Of a stretch of 10,601 nucleotides of DNA, positions 5,748 to 10,601 are shown one piece after another. Position numbers and translations under genes: made by a program. The stretch comes from Bacteroidota bacterium. GTDB taxonomy: Bacteria; Bacteroidota; Bacteroidia; Chitinophagales; Chitinophagaceae. Within the stretch, counting starts at the first letter, position 1, and each line of letters opens with the position of its first letter. Under the pieces are notes generated by a model, which saw nothing but the letters and a program-made list of their open reading frames with translations, ran no database searches and was not told the origin of the DNA. The stretch covers positions 1 to 10,601 of the forward strand of contig JAEWJV010000199.1 of assembly GCA_023386395.1 (NCBI GenBank). The letters are read 5' to 3'.

Positions 5748-6403
5748 CAGGAAAGCGCATCAATAATATTATAACGAACGGCAAATAAAACGAGGCCTGC
5801 AGTATTGCGGCTGCCGGTTTTTAAAATGAGGTTATTGCGATGGCCTTCTATGGTGCGTACACTTACACAAAGTTCATCTGCTATTTCATGGTTCGTCATT
5901 TCCCTGCATATTAACTTAAGCACTTCCAGTTCACGGGCGGTTAATTCCACAGGAATGTTGTTGATATTTTTATATTGTTTGGATATTGTCCTTGCCCGCT
6001 GCATTACTTTAAATGCATCCGGGGTAAGATAAAACCCGCAGTCATAGGTTTGCCTTATGGCATCAAATAATTCTTTAGGTTGGCAATTCTTCGATAGAAA
6101 GCCGGCAGCGCCGCATTCTATCAGTTTTACTACAAAGCGTTCCTGCGAGTACGCAGATAATATAATTATTTTTATAGCAGGATAATTCTCATGCAGGTAA
6201 TCAGTAAGATCAAAACCATTCATTACCGGCATTTCAATATCTATAACAGCTATATCAATTCCCTTGTTTTCAGCCAGGCGGTCAATAAACTCTTTACCGT
6301 TGGAAGCATCAAACAACACTTCCATATCCGGCTGGGACTGTATTAACTCAATAATGCCTGATTTAAATAAAGCATGATCATCTGCAACAGCAACTGTTAT
6401 CAT
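5747..6403 (-). CDS. NarL/FixJ-type two-component response regulator, 218 aa
   Basis: A complete receiver domain (about 2-120) is followed by a LuxR-type helix-turn-helix (about 152-212). Receiver landmarks are the acidic pair D8/D9, the phosphoacceptor D55 (in VIDIEMPVMNGFD), the switch residue S83 (IILSAY) and the conserved K105 (FLSKN). The output domain shows LTARELEVLKLICREMTNHE and IADELCVSVRTIEGHRNNL, with the recognition helix around VSVRTIEGHR. No residue needed for phosphorylation is missing, so it should act with a histidine kinase; none is encoded in this window. The length is normal. It starts at ATG 6403 with no Shine-Dalgarno sequence. The DUF2589 operon begins 105 nt downstream on the same strand, making it the obvious candidate target; that link is inference. 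Confidence 0.95.
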   Translation of the reverse strand: MITVAVADDHALFKSGIIELIQSQPDMEVLFDASNGKEFIDRLAENKGIDIAVIDIEMPVMNGFDLTDYLHENYPAIKIIILSAYSQERFVVKLIECGAAGFLSKNCQPKELFDAIRQTYDCGFYLTPDAFKVMQRARTISKQYKNINNIPVELTARELEVLKLICREMTNHEIADELCVSVRTIEGHRNNLILKTGSRNTAGLVLFAVRYNIIDALS

Positions 6404-6577
6404 TGGAGTTGTGTTGATTTATTAAAGATGCAGATTGTTTTTATGCCAAAATATAAAGCAGCAAGTGTGTTAGCTGAAGTTTGATTTTTCATATACCCTG
6501 GATATAATGTTCGTGCGGGTAAATTTATTAATTAAATTGATTGCATTAAGACCGCATTTATTATTTGTAAGCTGATA
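6404..6577. other. Intergenic region upstream of the response regulator
   Basis: This AT-rich stretch carries no supported gene. It must hold the regulator's promoter on the minus strand. The nearest thing to a -7 element is TATATTTTG around 6447-6455, whose spacing is one base off the consensus, so I do not call it. The S9 peptidase terminator borders it on the right. Confidence 0.5.
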
Positions 6578-6615
6578 TGAAAAAGAAGCTGCCCGTTTGT
6601 ATCAGGGCAGCCTCT
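6578..6615 (-). terminator. Rho-independent terminator of the S9 peptidase gene
   Basis: On the minus strand GCTGCCC (6611-6605) pairs perfectly with GGGCAGC (6594-6588) across a 10-nt loop. One mismatch followed by three more pairs can extend the stem. TTCTTTTTC follows directly. It lies about 30 nt beyond the TAA of the peptidase gene and separates it from the response regulator gene downstream. Confidence 0.9.
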
Positions 6616-6643
6616 CTGGAAAACAGTTTTCAATATTGTCTTA

Positions 6644-8545
6644 TTACTTTGCGGTTGTTGGCGGTTTTAAATATTCATCCAGGAAAGCAAGTGTTTTTTC
6701 TGATGTTGTTATCTGGTTTTCTTTCTTTACAAAACCATGTCCTTCATCCGGGTAAGTTACATACTCAACCGGCACGCCGTTTTTCTTTACACCTGCAACA
6801 ATTTCATCGCTTTCAACCGGCAATACACGCACATCATTCAAGCCCTGGAATACAATTAAAGGCTTTGTTATTTTCTGATAATTGTATAAAGGTGATGCTT
6901 CTTTCAAATGAATACTGTCGCTGGTAGCCGGGTCGCCCATTTCTTCATATAAAGCTTTGCGGAACGATTCCCAGTAAGGTGGTATGCTGCGTAAAGTGCG
7001 CAGCCAGTTGGCAACACCAAATAAATCAACGCCAACTTTAAATTCATCGGGGTAACTGCAGAGCGCATTCAGCACCATACAGCCGCCATAACTGCCGCCG
7101 TAGATACCAATGGCATTGCTGTCAATATAGTCCTGTTCAGCCAGCCATTTCTTGCCCCATACACAGTCTTTAAGATCAGCATTACCATGATCTTTATTAT
7201 CCATTTTATAAAATGTTTTTCCATAACCACTGCTGCCGCGGTTATTTACGGCAAGCACTGCATAGCCATGATTAACGAGATATTGAATAGCATTGCTGAA
7301 CCCAATACGGCTTTGACCGCCAGGCCCGCCATGCACCCAAACCAAGGCGCCCACTTTATTACCGACGCTTGCCTGCAACGGCTTATAATAAATGGCCGGA
7401 ATTTCTTTGCCGTCAAAAGATTTAAAGCGCACCACTTCTGCCTTTACCAAATCATTTTCATCTATTTGTTTATTCAACGTTGATGTAAGTTGTTTTAACT
7501 GTTTGCTTTCAATATTGTAAGTATAAAGATTATCAGGGCTGGTACTGCTGCCCACAGACAGCAGTAAGTTTTTTTCTGATGGTGATATGATGATGCCCTG
7601 TATATTACCATCTTTAATTTCAGGAAATGGAATTTCTTTGCCGGAAGCATGATCAAACAACAATACCTTGTTTTTGCCATCGTCGTTTATAAAGATGGTA
7701 TGATATTTTTCATGGTCGCTTAAACTCATGCCTGCTACATCCCATTTATCTTCATAAATTTTATCAGCTTTGCCGCTGTTGATATTATACTTTACAAGAT
7801 AACTGAATTCATTACCGTCGTTTGTGGTGTAATACAAAATACTGTCATTCTTTTCCATGGCCTGCAAACCCCAGTTAGCTTCATGATCATTACTCAGGCG
7901 TTTGCTTGTTTTTGTATCCCGGTCGTAGAGATACAGTTCGTTTTTATCGGTGGTAATGCTTTTATTCAGCCCGATATATTTTTCGCTTTTACTGATGCCT
8001 GCTATATCGTAAGCAGAATCATTTTCATAAAGCAGGCTGGCTTTCCAGGTGGCCGTATCAATCTTCCATAAATCAAATACCTGCGGATTGCGCTGGTTGC
8101 TGGTAATATACAATGCTGTTTTATCATCGCTCCAGCCATAAAAATTATTAGCGCTGCCGGCCCAGGGCGTAATATCTTTTGCACCGGTGTCAGTTTTGCT
8201 TTTGAGATAAAGATGCGAATTTTCATTACCGCCCTGGTCTGCCGAGTAAATAAACTTTTCAGTACCGGGCAAATAATCAATTGCAAAAAAAGATTCTTTG
8301 GCAGATGTTGTTAAAGGCATGACTGCTGTATCTGCAATGTTCAGTTCATATACATTATAAATGCCGGTGCTGTTATTGTTTATAAGCACCTTGCTTTCAT
8401 CGCTGTTAAAACCTGCCGCCCCAACGGAAAGATTATTATATAGCTGCTGAATGGCGTATTGTTTTGGCATGCGGGATTTTTCTTCCGGCTGATTGCAACT
8501 GATGAATAAGAGCAGCAAAGCTGCTGCAGTTAGGTGTTTAAGCAT
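6644..8545 (-). CDS. S9 family (prolyl oligopeptidase-type) serine peptidase, lipoprotein
   Basis: The 633-residue protein begins with a lipoprotein signal (hydrophobic 5-15, then FISC with the acylated Cys at 17). Residues 30-355 resemble the beta-propeller of S9 peptidases, with repeated WD-like blades such as FYGWSDDKTALYITSN and FDLWKIDT. The alpha/beta-hydrolase domain spans about 365-628. It contains the oxyanion segment VHGGPGG (404-410), the nucleophile elbow GGSYGG with S485, D571 in GLNDVRV and H603 in DEGHGF, so the triad is complete. The family cleaves peptides, often dipeptides or after Pro; the exact substrate cannot be read here. It should be anchored to a membrane facing the periplasm or the cell surface. 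It starts at ATG 8545 and forms its own transcription unit, divergent from ispG and closed by an intrinsic terminator. Length and motifs are normal for the family. Confidence 0.95.
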   Translation of the reverse strand: MLKHLTAAALLLLFISCNQPEEKSRMPKQYAIQQLYNNLSVGAAGFNSDESKVLINNNSTGIYNVYELNIADTAVMPLTTSAKESFFAIDYLPGTEKFIYSADQGGNENSHLYLKSKTDTGAKDITPWAGSANNFYGWSDDKTALYITSNQRNPQVFDLWKIDTATWKASLLYENDSAYDIAGISKSEKYIGLNKSITTDKNELYLYDRDTKTSKRLSNDHEANWGLQAMEKNDSILYYTTNDGNEFSYLVKYNINSGKADKIYEDKWDVAGMSLSDHEKYHTIFINDDGKNKVLLFDHASGKEIPFPEIKDGNIQGIIISPSEKNLLLSVGSSTSPDNLYTYNIESKQLKQLTSTLNKQIDENDLVKAEVVRFKSFDGKEIPAIYYKPLQASVGNKVGALVWVHGGPGGQSRIGFSNAIQYLVNHGYAVLAVNNRGSSGYGKTFYKMDNKDHGNADLKDCVWGKKWLAEQDYIDSNAIGIYGGSYGGCMVLNALCSYPDEFKVGVDLFGVANWLRTLRSIPPYWESFRKALYEEMGDPATSDSIHLKEASPLYNYQKITKPLIVFQGLNDVRVLPVESDEIVAGVKKNGVPVEYVTYPDEGHGFVKKENQITTSEKTLAFLDEYLKPPTTAK

Positions 8546-8561
8546 GTTAATTGGTTTTGAA

Positions 8562-8569
8562 CGAAATTA
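8562..8569 (-). promoter_or_regulatory. Possible -7 element of the S9 peptidase gene
   Basis: On the minus strand TAATTTCG matches TAnnTTTG except for one base and lies 16 nt before the ATG at 8545. The leader would be very short. No good -33 element is visible. Confidence 0.35.
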
Positions 8570-8675
8570 CGGAAGTTTCCCGCTTATAAAAATACGGTCA
8601 TTCACAGCAACTGTATTGCCTAACGTTAAATTTTATCCTTATTCCGAAAAAATAACCCATCACCTGCCTAATGCA

Positions 8676-8683
8676 TAAATTTG
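8676..8683 (+). promoter_or_regulatory. -7 element TAAATTTG of ispG, probably leaderless
   Basis: TAAATTTG is an exact match to TAnnTTTG. The ATG at 8690 follows 6 nt later, so the transcript should begin at or just before the start codon. The element covers the TTG at 8681, which rules that TTG out as the start. Confidence 0.6.
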
Positions 8684-8689
8684 CAGCCT

Positions 8690-9820
8690 ATGCAGCTATA
8701 TTGCAATTCGCTTACGGCATACGGCCGTTTAAAAACCCGTGAGGTAAAGATTGGAAATCTTTTATTGGGCAACCTTCATCCGGTGCGTGTGCAAACCATG
8801 ACGACTACCGATACGATGGATACAATTGCCACAGTTGAGCAAACCATCCGTTGTATTGAAGCCGGCGCAGAACTGGTGCGTATTACAGCACCTTCAAAAA
8901 AAGATGCGGAAAATTTACTCAACATAAAAAATGAGCTGCACAAACGTGGCTATACCACGCCGCTGGTGGCCGATATTCATTTCACACCAAATGCAGCAGA
9001 AATTGCAGCCCGTATAGTTGAAAAAGTTAGGGTTAACCCGGGCAATTATGTTGATAAGAAAAAGTTTGAACAAATTGAATATACCGATGCGGAATATGCG
9101 GAAGAAATAGACCGCATACGCGACCGCTTTACGCCGCTGGTTAAAATCTGTAAAGAATATGGAACGGCCATGCGCATTGGCACTAATCATGGTTCTTTGA
9201 GCGACAGGATCATGAGCCGTTACGGTGATACGCCGATGGGCATGGTGGAAAGTGCCATGGAGTTTTTGCGTATAGCGAGGAATGAAAGCTATCATAATAT
9301 TGTGCTGAGCATGAAGGCCAGTAACACACTGGTAATGGTGCAGGCTTACCGGCTGCTGGTTAATACCATGCTTGAAGAATTTGGAGAAATATATCCTTTA
9401 CATCTCGGCGTTACCGAAGCAGGCGATGGTGAGGATGGCAGGATAAAAAGTGCTGTGGGTATTGGCGCTTTAATGGAAGATGGATTAGGCGATACGATAC
9501 GTGTATCACTTACTGAAGACCCTGAATTTGAAATACCGGTTTGTAAAGATTTGGTGAAGCGTTATGAAAACCGGGAGCATCATTCACCCATAGCAGATTT
9601 ACTGCAGAAAATTAAGTCAACCGTCAACCGCCAACTGTCAACAGATGAAACCTCATCGGTTAGCCGTCAGCGATTAACATTACCCTACAATCCTTTTGAA
9701 TACAAACGCAGGATTACACATGAAGTAAATAATATTGGCGGCACATTGGTACCTGTTGTGGTGGCTGATTTTATGCAGAAAGAAAGAATCAATGCAGCAG
9801 ATTTAAAAGCCATTGGTTAA
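8690..9820 (+). CDS. ispG: IspG (HMBPP synthase), N-terminal part up to an in-frame stop
   Basis: IspG, the [4Fe-4S] (E)-4-hydroxy-3-methylbut-2-enyl-diphosphate synthase, converts MEcPP to HMBPP in the MEP isoprenoid pathway. I chose ATG 8690 (MQLYCNSL); it fits the exact -7 element just upstream. Residues 1-290 form the TIM-barrel domain: [20 protein letters not shown] (17-36), [51 protein letters not shown] and [14 protein letters not shown] are all as expected. From about residue 330 the extra domain (A*) of the long bacteroidal/plant form begins. After residue 376 (DLKAIG) a TAA at 9818-9820 ends the frame, although homologous sequence continues in the same frame to the window edge. This product lacks the iron-sulfur domain and should be inactive alone. 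A 28-nt heptamer repeat lies in the linker (9616-9643). Confidence 0.93.
   Translation: MQLYCNSLTAYGRLKTREVKIGNLLLGNLHPVRVQTMTTTDTMDTIATVEQTIRCIEAGAELVRITAPSKKDAENLLNIKNELHKRGYTTPLVADIHFTPNAAEIAARIVEKVRVNPGNYVDKKKFEQIEYTDAEYAEEIDRIRDRFTPLVKICKEYGTAMRIGTNHGSLSDRIMSRYGDTPMGMVESAMEFLRIARNESYHNIVLSMKASNTLVMVQAYRLLVNTMLEEFGEIYPLHLGVTEAGDGEDGRIKSAVGIGALMEDGLGDTIRVSLTEDPEFEIPVCKDLVKRYENREHHSPIADLLQKIKSTVNRQLSTDETSSVSRQRLTLPYNPFEYKRRITHEVNNIGGTLVPVVVADFMQKERINAADLKAIG
9616..9643 (+). repeat. Four tandem heptamers, consensus GTCAACN, inside ispG
   Basis: Four contiguous 7-nt units (GTCAACC twice, then GCCAACT, then GTCAACA) encode part of the linker between the TIM barrel and the A* domain ([12 protein letters not shown]). 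Only one unit deviates inside the first six bases. Twenty-eight is not a multiple of three, so simple insertion of the block would have needed a compensating change. Confidence 0.65.
9818..9820 (+). other. ispG: In-frame TAA interrupting ispG
   Basis: The codon order is GGT TAA AGT TAC TAT, in phase with both upstream and downstream coding sequence, so this is a nonsense codon and not a frameshift. A single base change from TAC or TAT (Tyr) would restore a plausible Gly-Tyr-Ser-Tyr-Tyr. Confidence 0.85.
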
Positions 9821-10601
9821 AGTTACTATGCTGCAACAGACAAATGTAATATTCGCGACTCTGCTGCGGATTATATTTATACTGCGAATAAAACACTCGA
9901 CTTTCATTTGCCCGGAACATTGAAAATTATTTGCAGCGCTAAAACATGGATAGAGGCTAAAAATTCTTCTGCCTTTGGAGAAAGCTGGGGGGAATCCGTT
10001 TTTCCATTATTTGAAGGCGTTGACTATCTTGATATACCAGAAAAATCGTCCAGGCAAAATTTTATTGCAATAGATGTTCATGTAATTGATAAGGAAATAA
10101 AGGAAAGGATTTTCGACCAGGTTGCTACGGATGTAACAGCAGTGTTATGCCTCTATTCATCCAATAAACATAGCATGGCCGATGTGCGCCGCAATATGAT
10201 TGAGCTGATGGAACGCAACATAAAAGCACCTGTTATTATTTGTGTGGAAAGCCATTGCGCCTCGGTGGATGAACAGCTTATTGAATTTTCGGCAGAAGCC
10301 GGTGCTTTACTGCTCGATGGTTTTGGCGATGGTATATGGCTGATGAATGACCCTCAAAAAATGAGTAACACAAGGGTAAGCGGCCGCAATTATATTGCTG
10401 TTGCCAACAATCATCAATTCCTTAATACAACATCATTTTCCGTATTGCAGGCAACACGCACCCGCATTTCAAAAACCGAATACATCAGTTGCCCGAGCTG
10501 TGGAAGAACGTTGTTTGAACTGCAGGAAACCACTGCCAAAATCCGTGCGGTAACCAATCATTTGAAAGGGGTAAAAATTGCCATTATGGGCTGTATTGTA
10601 A
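9821..10601 (+). pseudogene. ispG: IspG, C-terminal part (A* and iron-sulfur domains) after the in-frame stop; runs off the window
   Basis: The frame of ispG stays open for 260 codons after the TAA, up to the window end. It continues the A* domain without a gap (AATDKCNIRDSAADYIYT, then FEGVDYLDIP and LLLDGFGDGIW). It then enters the iron-sulfur domain with CPSCGRTLFELQETTAKI, giving cluster cysteines at about 601 and 604, and MGCIV with the third at about 635 when the stop is counted as residue 377. In homologues GCIV continues into NGPGE, which would lie past the edge. No ATG occurs in frame until 10175, and no ribosome binding site or promoter is visible at the stop, so independent translation is unlikely. 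Without read-through or correction of the stop, this half is not made. The coding signal itself is intact, with no further stops, which suggests a very recent change or a sequence error. Confidence 0.85.

Noticed and set aside
6577..6927. 116-codon plus-strand frame over the S9 terminator and 3' end
   Set aside because: Its beginning is the peptidase terminator hairpin and the rest is antisense to the conserved hydrolase domain.
8915..9295. 126-codon minus-strand frame within ispG
   Set aside because: Antisense of a strongly conserved TIM-barrel region; no promoter or motif.
9809..9835. Frameshift as the cause of the ispG break
   Set aside because: The coding frame is identical before and after the TAA, so a substitution explains it without any indel.
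9821..10601. Planned gene fission, with the iron-sulfur half of IspG as a separate gene
   Set aside because: No promoter, ribosome binding site or ATG follows the stop; the first in-frame ATG is 118 codons later, inside the A* domain.
1..10601. CRISPR array, tRNA, rRNA, insertion sequence or attachment site
   Set aside because: I saw no regularly spaced repeats, cloverleaf-like sequence, transposase motifs or terminal inverted repeats.

Overview
The window looks like chromosomal DNA from a Bacteroidota bacterium, most likely of the Chitinophagaceae type. The evidence is AT-rich non-coding DNA, Bacteroidetes-type -7 promoter elements (TAnnTTTG) close to start codons, an almost complete lack of Shine-Dalgarno sequences, and typical families of this phylum: a BatC-like TPR protein ending in KDW, a DUF2490 outer-membrane protein, a lipoprotein S9 peptidase and the long form of IspG.

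Layout. Positions 1-269 (+) hold the 3' end of a BatC-like gene. It converges, with only 3 nt between the stops, on a DUF2490 gene (273-1001, -). A small unknown gene (1136-1405, +) starts divergently from DUF2490 and is probably read from a leaderless mRNA. The gap 1406-1588 holds at most one 40-codon ORF. From 5641 down to 1589 (-) lies a compact five-gene operon, with gaps of 11 to 41 nt: a 184-aa unknown protein, a 504-aa DUF2589 protein with Ig-like tail, a 239-aa mostly helical unknown protein, a second DUF2589 protein (311 aa) and a 75-aa four-cysteine zinc ribbon. A NarL/FixJ-type response regulator (5747-6403, -) sits directly upstream. A perfect inverted repeat and a -33/-7 promoter lie between regulator and operon. 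A lipoprotein S9 peptidase follows (6644-8545, -) with a clear intrinsic terminator. Divergent from it is ispG (8690 to the right edge, +), which has an in-frame TAA at 9818-9820 although the reading frame continues for 260 more codons with all expected downstream signatures.

How the genes fit together. The batC, DUF2490, S9 peptidase and ispG genes are ordinary conserved genes with no visible link to one another. The unit that looks like a system is the DUF2589 operon with its adjacent response regulator. No enzyme is recognisable in it and none of its proteins has a signal peptide. It reads as a set of intracellular structural or binding proteins that may be controlled by the two-component regulator; its function is unknown. 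The other striking observation is the broken ispG. IspG carries out the penultimate step of the MEP isoprenoid pathway and is normally essential where no alternative pathway exists, so the stop is a sequence error, a recent loss, or something unusual.
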